Source: an uncultured beta proteobacterium
GTDB lineage: Bacteria; Pseudomonadota; Gammaproteobacteria; Burkholderiales; Rhodocyclaceae
Direction: 5' to 3'
Length of the DNA stretch: 64,000 nt
Assembly: GCA_903886975.1 (NCBI GenBank)
Contig: CAISOB010000021.1
Coordinates: 1-64,000 of the forward strand
Both the position numbers and the translations under genes were made by a program. Positions within the stretch are counted from its first letter, which is position 1; the number at the start of each line of letters is the position of its first letter. This document shows positions 16,895-25,003 of the stretch, piece after piece. The notes beneath the pieces are model-generated. The model worked only from the letters and a program-made list of their open reading frames with translations, ran no database searches and had not been told where the DNA came from.

Positions 16895-17803
16895 ATGGCC
16901 AGGAAGCGAATCGGGGAGCTTGTGGCGGGGGGCAGGATTCTGATTTCGGACGGTGCCTGGGGGACATTCCTGCAGCAAAAAGGCCTCAAACCGGGCGAAT
17001 GCCCGGAGCTGTGGTGCATCGACCACCCGGCGGAGGTCATGGGCATTGCGGCGAGCTACATCGCCGCCGGCGCGGACATGGTGGAGACCGACAGTTTCGG
17101 CGGAACGCGCTTCAAGCTTGAGCACTATGGTCTGGCTGGCCGCGCCGCGGAAATCAACACGGCGGCGGCGCGAATCTCGCGCGAGGCGGCCGGGAACGAG
17201 CACTGGGTCATCGCCTCGATCGGCCCGACCGGAAAAATGCTTTTGCTCGAAGATGTGACCGAAGAAGCGCTCTACGCGGCTTTCGCAGAGCAGGCCGCGG
17301 CGCTCGAAAAGGGGGGCGCCGACGCCGTCTGCATCGAGACGATGAGCGCGATCGACGAGGCAAGCCTTGCCGTCCGGGCGGCGAGGGAAAATACCCGCCT
17401 CGAAGTCATCGCCACTTTCGCTTTTGAACGTACCGTCCTCGGCCAGTACCGGACGATGATGGGCGTCAGCCCCGGCGAAGCGGCCGCGGCGATGCTCGCC
17501 GCCGGCGCCGACATCATCGGCGCCAATTGCGGCAATGGAATCGAAGGTATGGTGGCCATCGTGCGCGAGATGCGCGCCGCCTGCCCGCATACGCCTATTC
17601 TGGTACACGCCAACGCCGGCCTGCCTGTCCATGCGAATGGCGTCGACACGTTTCCGGAAACGCCGGCCGATATGGCGCGTCAAGTCCCGGCGCTGGTGCA
17701 GGCCGGGGCCAACATCATCGGCGGCTGCTGCGGCACGACGCCGGCGCATATCGCGGCGATTGCCGAGGCCGTTCGGGCGCTACCGCCACAATCGACGCTT
17801 TAG
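16895..17803 (+). CDS. Homocysteine S-methyltransferase family protein (corrinoid module)
   Basis: This 302-residue TIM barrel has the zinc site of homocysteine methyltransferases: Cys212 (GANCGNG) and the paired Cys278-Cys279 (GGCCGT). It also has the N-terminal ISDGAWGTFLQQKG, as in the N-terminal domain of MetH. It is followed after 8 bases by a UroD-like methyltransferase and faces a B12-binding protein, so it probably moves a methyl group between the corrinoid protein and a thiol or other acceptor (a methyltransferase II role). It lacks the folate and B12 domains of MetH, so it is not methionine synthase itself. The ATG has a weak AAGAAG upstream. Confidence 0.88.
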   Translation: MARKRIGELVAGGRILISDGAWGTFLQQKGLKPGECPELWCIDHPAEVMGIAASYIAAGADMVETDSFGGTRFKLEHYGLAGRAAEINTAAARISREAAGNEHWVIASIGPTGKMLLLEDVTEEALYAAFAEQAAALEKGGADAVCIETMSAIDEASLAVRAARENTRLEVIATFAFERTVLGQYRTMMGVSPGEAAAAMLAAGADIIGANCGNGIEGMVAIVREMRAACPHTPILVHANAGLPVHANGVDTFPETPADMARQVPALVQAGANIIGGCCGTTPAHIAAIAEAVRALPPQSTL

Positions 17804-17811
17804 GGGGAGAC

Positions 17812-18894
17812 ATGCAGCAAGAGGCCGCAGATAGAAGAATTGCCCGCCATCATGCGTTCTGGGAAAGAAAACCGCTGGACCAGCCGCTGGTCTCTTTTCA
17901 GCTTAATGATTACTTCATCGCCAACCGCATGCACGCGTCAGCGGAACTGCGCATCGACAAGAAGAAGATCGAACCGGAGATGATCGTTGTCGACCGTTTC
18001 CTCGACGACTACGAAAGGATGTACCACGAAGCCTGCGCGACCGGCCAGGACGGTTTCTGGGTCGCCGAGCCCTTCAATGGCATTCCCTGGATGGAAGCGA
18101 TCTTCGGCTGCGACATCTATGGCACGAGGAACAGCTTCGTATCCGGCCATTGCATCGATTCGCCCGAGGGGCTGAAGAATATCGGCTTCGACCCGGACAA
18201 CGCCTGGGTTCGGAAATACCTCGAATTCGTCGACAAGCTCGGCAAGCTTTCGGCCGGGCGCTTCCCGATTGGCCAGCCGATCATGCGCGGCGCGTCCGAC
18301 ATCGTCGGCGCGCTGCTCGGCCAGACCGAAATGGTCTTTGCCATTTACGAGGAGCCGGAGATCGTTCGCGAGGCCTACTTCAAGGTGCTCGACGGCTTCA
18401 AGCGTCTGATCGGCATGCAGTTCGAACGCACGTCGCGTTTTCTCGGCGGCTATTCGATGGGACTTTACGACGTATGGTGCCCGGAGAAATGCATCTGGTT
18501 CCAGGAAGATCTTTCGGCCCTGCTCTCGCCGCAGATCTACACAGACTTCCTGCTCGGCCCCGATGCCTCCGTTTGCGACGGTTATGCCTACACCGCCGTT
18601 CACGTGCATCCGGCGTCCTTCTTCATCGTCGACTCATTGCTGCAGATCGACCGGCTCAAAGCCATCCAGATCAACAAGGACGTCGGCGGACCGTCGGTCG
18701 CTGAAATGATTCCGGTGTTCCGGAAGGTGCTGGCGCAAAAGAACCTGATCGTTTTCGGCGATCTCGACGAAGCCGAGATCGATTGCCTCATGGGCGAGCT
18801 GCCGCGCGTCGGACTGTTCCTAAACATCTTCGCGCCCAGCGTTGAACGGGCCGCGCAACTGATGGACCACGTGGCGCGCAAGAGCGCGATATAG
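17812..18894 (+). CDS. Uroporphyrinogen decarboxylase-like corrinoid methyltransferase
   Basis: The 360-residue product belongs to the UroD-fold family that includes methylcobamide transferases (MtaA, CmuA-type, and O-demethylase components). Supporting segments are FWVAEPFNGIPWMEAIFGC, FPIGQPIMRGASDIVGALLG, the potential metal site AVHVHPASFF and VFGDLDEAEID. The arginines that true UroD uses for porphyrin carboxylates near the N-terminus are not evident, and context favours methyl transfer to or from the neighbouring corrinoid protein. An AGGGGGAG ribosome binding site lies just before the ATG, and the spacing to the upstream gene is 8 bases. Confidence 0.85.
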   Translation: MQQEAADRRIARHHAFWERKPLDQPLVSFQLNDYFIANRMHASAELRIDKKKIEPEMIVVDRFLDDYERMYHEACATGQDGFWVAEPFNGIPWMEAIFGCDIYGTRNSFVSGHCIDSPEGLKNIGFDPDNAWVRKYLEFVDKLGKLSAGRFPIGQPIMRGASDIVGALLGQTEMVFAIYEEPEIVREAYFKVLDGFKRLIGMQFERTSRFLGGYSMGLYDVWCPEKCIWFQEDLSALLSPQIYTDFLLGPDASVCDGYAYTAVHVHPASFFIVDSLLQIDRLKAIQINKDVGGPSVAEMIPVFRKVLAQKNLIVFGDLDEAEIDCLMGELPRVGLFLNIFAPSVERAAQLMDHVARKSAI

Positions 18895-18930
18895 CCCGTC
18901 CCGGCGAGAGGTCCGGACGATCTGTGCGGC

Positions 18931-19575
18931 TTACGCCGCTTTGCGCTTGATCAGCGCAATCGCGCCGTCGCTCGCCGATGCCGCATCGGCCGTATACGCA
19001 TCGGCGCCGATGCTGGTGCAAAAGCCTTCGCTGACCGGCGCGCCGCCGATCATCACATTGACCTTGTCGCGCAGGCCGGCATTGTTCAAGGCGTCGATGA
19101 TGACTTTCATTTCGCTCATCGTCGTGGTCAGCAGCGCCGAGAGCGCGACGATGTCGGGATGGTGCTCATGCACGGCGGCGATGAACTTCTCGGCCGAAAC
19201 ATCGACGCCCAGGTCGATGACTTCAAGTCCCTTGCCTTCCATCATCATGCGCACCAAGTTCTTGCCGATATCGTGCAGGTCGCCCTTGACCGTGCCGATC
19301 ACCACCTTGCCGGTCGCTTCGACCCCGGCCGTGGCGAGCAGCGGCTTGAGCAGCGCCGTCCCGGCATTCATCGCGCGCGCCGCCATCAGCACTTCCGGCA
19401 CGAAAACTTCATTGCGCTTGAACTTGCCGCCGATCACGTCCATGCCGTCGAGCAGCCCCTGCTCGAGGATGGCGCGCGCACCTATCCCCTGGTCGATGGC
19501 TTGCTGCACGAGTTCCTTCACTTCCTTGGCTTTTCCTTTTTGCAGGAGCGCCGAGATGTCTTCGAGAATTGCCAT
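18931..19575 (-). CDS. Corrinoid (B12-binding) methyl carrier protein
   Basis: The 214-residue protein has the two-domain layout of MtaC/MtbC-type carriers. An N-terminal helical cap domain (about 1-88, with FVPEVLMAARAM) is followed by a Rossmann-like B12 domain starting KVVIGTVKGDLHDIGKNLV. His101 in D-x-H-x-x-G is the lower axial ligand of cobalt, and ALSALLTT plus VMIGGAPVS are the other cofactor-loop motifs. It shuttles a methyl group between two methyltransferases. It is convergent with the methyltransferase pair and co-directional with the DUF1638 gene 69 bp upstream. Start has GGGAGAG upstream. Confidence 0.93.
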   Translation of the reverse strand: MAILEDISALLQKGKAKEVKELVQQAIDQGIGARAILEQGLLDGMDVIGGKFKRNEVFVPEVLMAARAMNAGTALLKPLLATAGVEATGKVVIGTVKGDLHDIGKNLVRMMMEGKGLEVIDLGVDVSAEKFIAAVHEHHPDIVALSALLTTTMSEMKVIIDALNNAGLRDKVNVMIGGAPVSEGFCTSIGADAYTADAASASDGAIALIKRKAA

Positions 19576-19644
19576 TGTGTTGCTCTCCCTTGATTCAGAA
19601 AAAAATTGACCGCCGGCCCGATGATCAGGGCCGAGTGCGGCACC

Positions 19645-20424
19645 CTACTCCTCGCCTGGCGTGGCGATTTCAGGAGGGTTGAGTTCACTGCAGATGATGC
19701 CCTCATCCCAGCTTGCGTCCACTCGCGCGCCGGGCGCGAGCACCAGGAAATCTTCCTCCGGCCACTGCCCCGACAGCAGACGCTCAAGCAGGGCGCGGCT
19801 GCCGGCGACCCGTTCCATCTCCCAGCCCCGGTCGCGCGCCAGTTCTTCAACGGTCTTCAGATAATGCGCCGTGTCGCCGACACCGGTGTCGATGAAAGCG
19901 ACCTTGTGGTAGCTCTGCAACCAATCGCCCAGCGTGTCCATCAGGAAATCGGCGTTGTCTTCGCCATACTGCGCCGCCAGCGTTTCCCGGTCACGCGCCA
20001 TTCCCAGGCGCGCGGTGATGCTTGCCGGATTGGCGTTGGGATCGCTGTCGCGTTCTATCCAGCCGGGTGACTTGTAGAAGGTACCGGGGTTGACCGCGAA
20101 ATACTCGGCGTAGCGCTGGCGCGAACCGAGCAGCAGCGTGATGCAATCGTGCGCGCGCGGCAAAACCAGCGGCACTTCGGCGTGCAGGCCACGCACGCCG
20201 TAGTTGCACAGGCCGTAGGCGAGCAGAATCGCATCGTAGGCCGGGTCGGTAGCGTCGATGGCGGCCTGGATGCGCGACGACATTCGCTCTTCGCCGACGT
20301 CGTGCAGGCCCTTGGGCAAGAATTCCGCATCGACGACCGCCGCGCAGGTGGACATTGCGGCCGCGCACTCGCGCGCCAGCACCTCGCAGGCGATCAGCCG
20401 GTAACGCGGATTAGCTCGCGACAT
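19645..20424 (-). CDS. DUF1638 domain protein (methyltransferase-associated)
   Basis: The 259-residue product carries DUF1638 signatures: YRLIACEVLARECAAAM near the start, AYDAILLAYGLCNYGVRGL and VLPRAHDCITLLLGSRQRY. DUF1638 proteins of unknown function occur beside corrinoid methyltransferase genes in other bacteria and in methanogens. Conserved cysteines at about residues 13, 20 and 27 and in GLCNYG suggest a metal or thiol role. The ATG at 20424 has GGAGAG 5 bases upstream; the open frame before it is GC-driven. Adjacent to the corrinoid protein gene in the same direction. Confidence 0.85.
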   Translation of the reverse strand: MSRANPRYRLIACEVLARECAAAMSTCAAVVDAEFLPKGLHDVGEERMSSRIQAAIDATDPAYDAILLAYGLCNYGVRGLHAEVPLVLPRAHDCITLLLGSRQRYAEYFAVNPGTFYKSPGWIERDSDPNANPASITARLGMARDRETLAAQYGEDNADFLMDTLGDWLQSYHKVAFIDTGVGDTAHYLKTVEELARDRGWEMERVAGSRALLERLLSGQWPEEDFLVLAPGARVDASWDEGIICSELNPPEIATPGEE

Positions 20425-20996
20425 GGGCCGCTCTCCGCTCGATGTATTGCGCAGAAATGGCGAGCGGCGCGCCCTTGGCCGCGTTGTTGCCCGCGCTGTC
20501 GGCCGCATCGCGACTGCGCACGCGACTCTTGCCACACGCACGCCGCGCTGCACACGGCGCACGCGGAAGTTGCTCGCCGGCGCGAGCCGGCAGCCGGGTA
20601 ATTGTCGGCCCTGGCGCTGCACACTCTTCGATGCGATTTGCTGCGCGCATGTTTGCTGTGCCTTCAAGCAAATTCTTGTACGCTAACTTTAACTCAGAAA
20701 GCGCAATCGCTCCGCTGATTTATTCTGCGGGAGGACGCTTTTTCCGGCATGTTAGAATGCAATACGATGTTGGTCGAAGCAGTTCGGCCTCGCAGTTTTC
20801 GAGATTGCAAGGTTCACTCCGAATTTCCCGTTGGCCACAGAACGACAAAGAATCGCCGGCAGCGATCCCTACTAATCCCAGACAGGACATAACGGCAGGG
20901 CTCCGGCCTTGCCGAAAAAACAAGATCAGAGCGCAGCCTGCGGGCGGGCAGAAAACCGCCCGCATCGTTTCATGCGCCTTTCGCCAGGGAGCCCCA
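20425..20996. other. Long divergent intergenic region
   Basis: The region separates the leftward DUF1638/corrinoid genes from the rightward nuclease. Long frames cross it only because of GC bias. It turns A/T-richer at 20650-20770. I find no convincing riboswitch fold or repeat by eye; it must hold the promoters for both sides. Confidence 0.4.
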
Positions 20997-21740
20997 ATGA
21001 TTCGCCTTTTCCGCACGAGCGCGGCGTTGCTTCTGGCGCTGGCCGCAACAAGCGTCATTCACGCCGAAGAGAACTTCGCCGCCTGCCCGCAATTCTTCGC
21101 CCACGGCAAGCCGCCCGTGGTCGCCGCCCGGCCCGGCAATCGCGCGCTCTGTTACGACGCGTTCGCGATCCTGCATTCCGGCGAGAGCAAAACGCCGGTG
21201 TTCGTCGCGGAAAGATTGAACGCGGGCGCGATGTCCGACGCACATCAGAAACGCAGCAACAAGTTCTTTGCCGATGCCCGCCTGCCTTCCGCCGAGCGGG
21301 CGACGCTCGAGGATTACGCCGGCAGCGGTTATGACCGCGGCCACATGGCGCCGGCCGGCGACATGCGCAGCGCGCAGTCGATGGCACAGAGTTTCTCGCT
21401 CGCCAACATGGTGCCGCAAGCGCCGGAACATAATCGCGGCGTCTGGGCGAAAACCGTCGAGGAAGCGACGCGCAAATACGCCGGGCGCGCCAGCGGCGAT
21501 GTCTTCGTAATCACCGGCCCGTTCTTCGTGCCGAGCATCGCGCAGAGCCAGAGCATCGGGCCAGGGCGCGTGCATGTGCCCAAGTACCTGTACAAGCTGG
21601 TGTACGACCAGAAGAAGAACAGGGCGTGGGCCTATTGGCAGGAAAACGACAACGCGACGCGCGGCTCGGCGCCGATCAGCTACGCCGAGTTGATGAAGCG
21701 AACGGGCATCCAGTTCCTGCCGGGCGTGACGCCGGAATAG
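20997..21740 (+). CDS. Secreted DNA/RNA non-specific endonuclease
   Basis: The 247-residue product has a signal peptide (LLLALAATSVIHA, cleaved before EEN at about residue 22) and the betabetaalpha-metal nuclease signature DRGHMAPAGD, whose His is the catalytic base and is followed by the Asn/metal motif AEN-type FSLANMVPQAPEHNRGVW. Cysteines at about 28 and 47 may form a disulfide. Enzymes of this family (Serratia nuclease, NucA) degrade extracellular DNA and RNA. The start ATG has AGGGAG upstream; the upstream continuation of the frame is non-coding. It is convergent with the sugar ABC operon. Confidence 0.9.
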   Translation: MIRLFRTSAALLLALAATSVIHAEENFAACPQFFAHGKPPVVAARPGNRALCYDAFAILHSGESKTPVFVAERLNAGAMSDAHQKRSNKFFADARLPSAERATLEDYAGSGYDRGHMAPAGDMRSAQSMAQSFSLANMVPQAPEHNRGVWAKTVEEATRKYAGRASGDVFVITGPFFVPSIAQSQSIGPGRVHVPKYLYKLVYDQKKNRAWAYWQENDNATRGSAPISYAELMKRTGIQFLPGVTPE

Positions 21741-21757
21741 CTCTCGCCGAAGGCGGA

Positions 21758-22582
21758 TTACCCCTTGACCGCGCCCATGGTCAGACCCTTGACCACGTAT
21801 TTCTGGAAGATCATCGTCAGGACGATCGCCGGCGCCATGATCGCCACCGCAGCAGCCATCACGCCGCCCCAATCGACTTCGGCGTAGGAGACGAAGTTAT
21901 AGACCGCGATCGGCAGCGTCTTGGTCTTTTCCATGCTCAGCACCTGCGAGAACATGAAGTTGTTCCAAGAAAAGATGAAGGACAACGTCGTCGCGGTGAT
22001 GATGCCCGGCCCCGAGAGCGGCAGGATGATCTTCAGGAAAGCGTACTGGCGCGTCGCCCCGTCGACCATCGCCGACTCTTCCATCTCGCGCGGGATGGTG
22101 GCGAAATAGGTCGACATGATCCAGACGACTATCGGCAGGGCGATCAGCATGTGGCTGAGAATCAGCGCAACGTAGCTGTCCATCAGGTTGAGGCGCGAGA
22201 AGACGATGTACCACGGCATCAGGAAGGAGATCCCGGGCATCAGTCGCGCCAGCAGAATGAACACCGCCAGCCGCGTTTGCGTGAAGCGCGCAATCGTGTA
22301 GGCGGCCGGCAGGCCGAGCAGCAATGACAGGCCGACGGAAAACACGCCGATGATCGTCGAGTTCATGAAATACTTGAGGAAATCCTGTTCGCCGAATACC
22401 TTCTGGTAGTTCTGCAGCGTCGGCGCGAAGAAGAATTTCGGCGGCCAGGAAATGATGTCGACCTGGGTCTTGAACGACGACGAGAGCATCCACAGAAACG
22501 GGAACAGCACGATCAGCGCAATGGCCACGACCATGACGTAGAAAAGCACGTTTGATAAGACTTTCTTGTTTTGCATGGTCAA
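21758..22582 (-). CDS. Carbohydrate ABC transporter permease, MalG type
   Basis: The 274-residue protein has six predicted membrane helices, starting VLFYVMVVAIALIVLFPFLWML. The cytoplasmic EAA loop is MEESAMVDGATRQYAFLKIILPLSGPG in consensus positions and contacts the ATPase. It ends with VVKGLTMGAVKG, the usual MalG-family C-terminus. It forms the inner-membrane channel with the permease encoded upstream; the two genes overlap by 4 bases. Part of a leftward operon ATPase-binding protein-MalF type-MalG type. Confidence 0.93.
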   Translation of the reverse strand: MTMQNKKVLSNVLFYVMVVAIALIVLFPFLWMLSSSFKTQVDIISWPPKFFFAPTLQNYQKVFGEQDFLKYFMNSTIIGVFSVGLSLLLGLPAAYTIARFTQTRLAVFILLARLMPGISFLMPWYIVFSRLNLMDSYVALILSHMLIALPIVVWIMSTYFATIPREMEESAMVDGATRQYAFLKIILPLSGPGIITATTLSFIFSWNNFMFSQVLSMEKTKTLPIAVYNFVSYAEVDWGGVMAAAVAIMAPAIVLTMIFQKYVVKGLTMGAVKG

Positions 22583-23457
22583 ATTTCCGAAGCCGCGCGC
22601 AGTTTCATGATCCCGAGGCTGCAGCCGAAGACCACACAGAAGAGAACCACGAGGATCACGGAGGACTGCCCCATGCGGAAATACTCGAAGCTGTACTTGA
22701 AACCCATGATGTTGAGCGTCTCCGACGCGTAGCCGGGCCCGCCGCCAGTCATGGCGAAGATGATGTCGAAGGTCTTGAGTGCATCAATCAGGCGCAGGAT
22801 CACCGCGGTCAGGATCACCGGCATGACCATCGGCAGGGTGACTAGGCGCAAGATCTGCCATTCGCTCGCGCCATCGACGCGCGCGGCCTCGATCGGCTCT
22901 TCCGAGAGGCCGGCCAGACCGGCAAGAACGATCAGCGTGATCATCGGCGTCCATTGCCAGACATCAACGAGAATCAGCGACGGGATGACCGTCGCCGCAT
23001 TCGAGACCCACAGACCCTGCGGCAGGCCGATCGACTGCAGGACGAAATTGGCAAGGCCGATGGTCGGGTCGTAGAACAGATTGAAGACGATACCGACCGC
23101 CACCGGCGTGGCGACGAGCGGCAGCAGCAGGAGCAGCTTGGCAAGGCTCTTGCCGAAGAAGGCGCGATTCAAAATGACGGCGATGGCCACACCGAGCACA
23201 CCTTCGATCACCACCGCGAAAAAGGTAAACGCGAAAGTCCGCGCGACGGCATTGAGAAAACGCGGTTCAGTGAAGATCCGGAAATAGCTGTTGAATCCGA
23301 CAAAAGTAAACGGGTTGCCGGAAGTAAGGTTCCAGTTGGTAAAACTCAGGAACAGCGTGTACAGAATCGGGAAAATCATCAGCAGGGCGACAAAAATGAT
23401 CGCCGGCAGAGGAAACAGGATCTGCAGATTGCGTTCGGTGAAACTCGGCTTACTCAT
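22579..23457 (-). CDS. Carbohydrate ABC transporter permease, MalF type
   Basis: The 292-residue protein has about six membrane helices. The EAA motif is EEPIEAARVDGASEWQILR, positioned before the last helices. The first helix is LFPLPAIIFVALLMIFPILY. It pairs with the MalG-type permease whose start overlaps this stop. It does not have the long periplasmic loop of E. coli MalF, as is normal for UgpA/ThuF-like proteins. The ribosome binding site is weak. Two inverted REP-like repeats separate it from the upstream binding-protein gene, which often marks a step in transcript level. Confidence 0.93.
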   Translation of the reverse strand: MSKPSFTERNLQILFPLPAIIFVALLMIFPILYTLFLSFTNWNLTSGNPFTFVGFNSYFRIFTEPRFLNAVARTFAFTFFAVVIEGVLGVAIAVILNRAFFGKSLAKLLLLLPLVATPVAVGIVFNLFYDPTIGLANFVLQSIGLPQGLWVSNAATVIPSLILVDVWQWTPMITLIVLAGLAGLSEEPIEAARVDGASEWQILRLVTLPMVMPVILTAVILRLIDALKTFDIIFAMTGGGPGYASETLNIMGFKYSFEYFRMGQSSVILVVLFCVVFGCSLGIMKLRAASEI

Positions 23458-23557
23458 CGTTCATATCTCAAGTTCGGCACAATCAGGAAATTCCGGGCAA
23501 CCACCGATACCGGAGCCCGGGATCCCTTGCAAACGGCGCGTGCAGCATCCACCTGAT

Positions 23558-23585
23558 CGTCATTCCGGCGCAAGCCGGAATCCAG
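23558..23585 (-). repeat. REP-like repeat, inverted partner
   Basis: CGTC, ATTCCGGC-gcaa-GCCGGAAT, CCAG on the plus strand. It is paired with the opposite copy 8 bp away, between the binding-protein and permease genes of the ABC operon. Confidence 0.75.
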
Positions 23586-23593
23586 AGGTGGCG

Positions 23594-23621
23594 CTGGACA
23601 CCGGCTTGCGCCGGTGTGACG
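23594..23621 (+). repeat. REP-like repeat
   Basis: CTGG, ACACCGGC-ttgc-GCCGGTGT, GACG; second half of the inverted pair directly downstream of the binding-protein gene. The pair could protect the upstream mRNA from 3' exonucleases, as REP elements do in enterobacterial sugar operons; that is inference here. Confidence 0.75.
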
Positions 23622-23630
23622 AAGTACTAT

Positions 23631-24881
23631 CTACTTGCCGTACTCGCCCGTGTCCTGCAGCATTTCGTTGACCTGGGCGACCTTGTCCTTGGCCATCTTG
23701 TCAAGGTTGGTCGAAGTGCCCTTGGTGTTGATCGATTCGATCACCAGTTCGCCGATCAGGTCACGCGCTTCGCCGACCGCGCTCATGTACGGACGATCGA
23801 GCGGATTGCCGTGCTTGGCGGCATAGGCGCGGGTCTCGACCAGGCCGGGGTTGGTCTTGGCGAGAATCGCCTTGTCTTCCCAGACCGAAGAGCGCGCCAT
23901 CGTGATGTTGGACGCCATGCCTTTAGCAGCGAGTTCCTTGCTGGTCGCCCACACAAGGAATTTCATCGCCAGTTCCTTGTTCTTCGATTGCTTGGCGATG
24001 GCCATACCCCATGAAGTAACGATGAACGGCGAGTTCATTTTCGGACCGGCCGGGAAATTGGCGATGCCGACGTTCTCGGCGGCAACCTGCGTCTTGGCAG
24101 GATCAATGATCTCGCCATAGAACACCGAGGCATCGGTCCACATCGCGACCTTTCCGGCCTGGAACAACGGCATGATGTTTTCCCATGACATCGAGGTCAC
24201 GCCCTTGGGACCGTAATCGCCGAGCATTTTGCCGTAGAAGCGGATAGCGTCGACGGCCGCTTTCGTATTGAAAACGGCGACGCCTTTGTCGAGATAGAGC
24301 CCGCCGTAGTTGTAGACGTAGCTCGACAATTGCGTGACCGCGGCGGCGCCCTTGCCGCGCGAAGCGAAGCCGGCGAGGCTGTCCGAATTGACTTTCTTGG
24401 CGGCGGCTTCAAGTTCGGTGAAGTTGGTCGGAACCTTGATTCCGGCGTCTCTGAAAACGTCCTTGCGATAGTAGAGGACTTGCCATTCGGTGACCAGCGG
24501 AACGATGTAGGCTTTCGGCCCGAAGCTTGCAACGCTCATCACGTTCTTCGGATAGTCGGCGAAGTCATAGCCCGAAATCGGCTCGTACCAGCCGTTCTTG
24601 TAGAACATCTTGCCTTCCTGCAGCGGCCTTGTCATGAACACGTCGACCGACGACGATTTCGTCGCAAACTCGGTGGTCAGCTTGGTCGTCAGCTGACCTT
24701 CCTGCAGACTCTCGAAATTGACCTTGATGCCGGTCGCACTTTCAAATTCGGGAATGGCCGATTTCAACAGATCACCGTAAGGGTGATTGGCCAGGAGCAC
24801 GCGTATTTCCTTGGTCTGCGCGATGGCGCCCATGCTCAGGCAATACAGTGCGGCGACGAATCCAATCAACAGCTTTCTCAT
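23631..24881 (-). CDS. Extracellular sugar-binding protein of ABC transporter
   Basis: The 416-residue product starts with a signal peptide (MRKLLIGFVAALYCLSMGAIA, cut before QTK) and matches the family 1 solute-binding proteins for sugars. Segments include EIRVLLANHPYGDLLKSAIP, the SSVDVFMTRPLQ region, the W in SWENIMPLFQAGKVAMW and NFPAGPKMNSPFIVTSWG. The start at 24881 has GGAGGAGG upstream, which is the best ribosome binding site in the operon and fits high expression of a binding protein. Substrate not evident; relatives bind polyols, di- and trisaccharides. Confidence 0.92.
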   Translation of the reverse strand: MRKLLIGFVAALYCLSMGAIAQTKEIRVLLANHPYGDLLKSAIPEFESATGIKVNFESLQEGQLTTKLTTEFATKSSSVDVFMTRPLQEGKMFYKNGWYEPISGYDFADYPKNVMSVASFGPKAYIVPLVTEWQVLYYRKDVFRDAGIKVPTNFTELEAAAKKVNSDSLAGFASRGKGAAAVTQLSSYVYNYGGLYLDKGVAVFNTKAAVDAIRFYGKMLGDYGPKGVTSMSWENIMPLFQAGKVAMWTDASVFYGEIIDPAKTQVAAENVGIANFPAGPKMNSPFIVTSWGMAIAKQSKNKELAMKFLVWATSKELAAKGMASNITMARSSVWEDKAILAKTNPGLVETRAYAAKHGNPLDRPYMSAVGEARDLIGELVIESINTKGTSTNLDKMAKDKVAQVNEMLQDTGEYGK

Positions 24882-25003
24882 AATTCCTCCTCCTAATCTC
24901 ACGAAACAACCTGGAAGGCCCCCGCCGGAGCCACTCAAAACCAAATCAGTATATTCCTGCGACACGTGTTCAAGTAAGAGTTCATGTCATCTCAACGAAC
25001 TCC

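Noticed and set aside
20442..20996. Upstream extension of the secreted nuclease frame
   Set aside because: The segment before 20997 is not protein-like; a good ribosome binding site and signal peptide fix the start at 20997.
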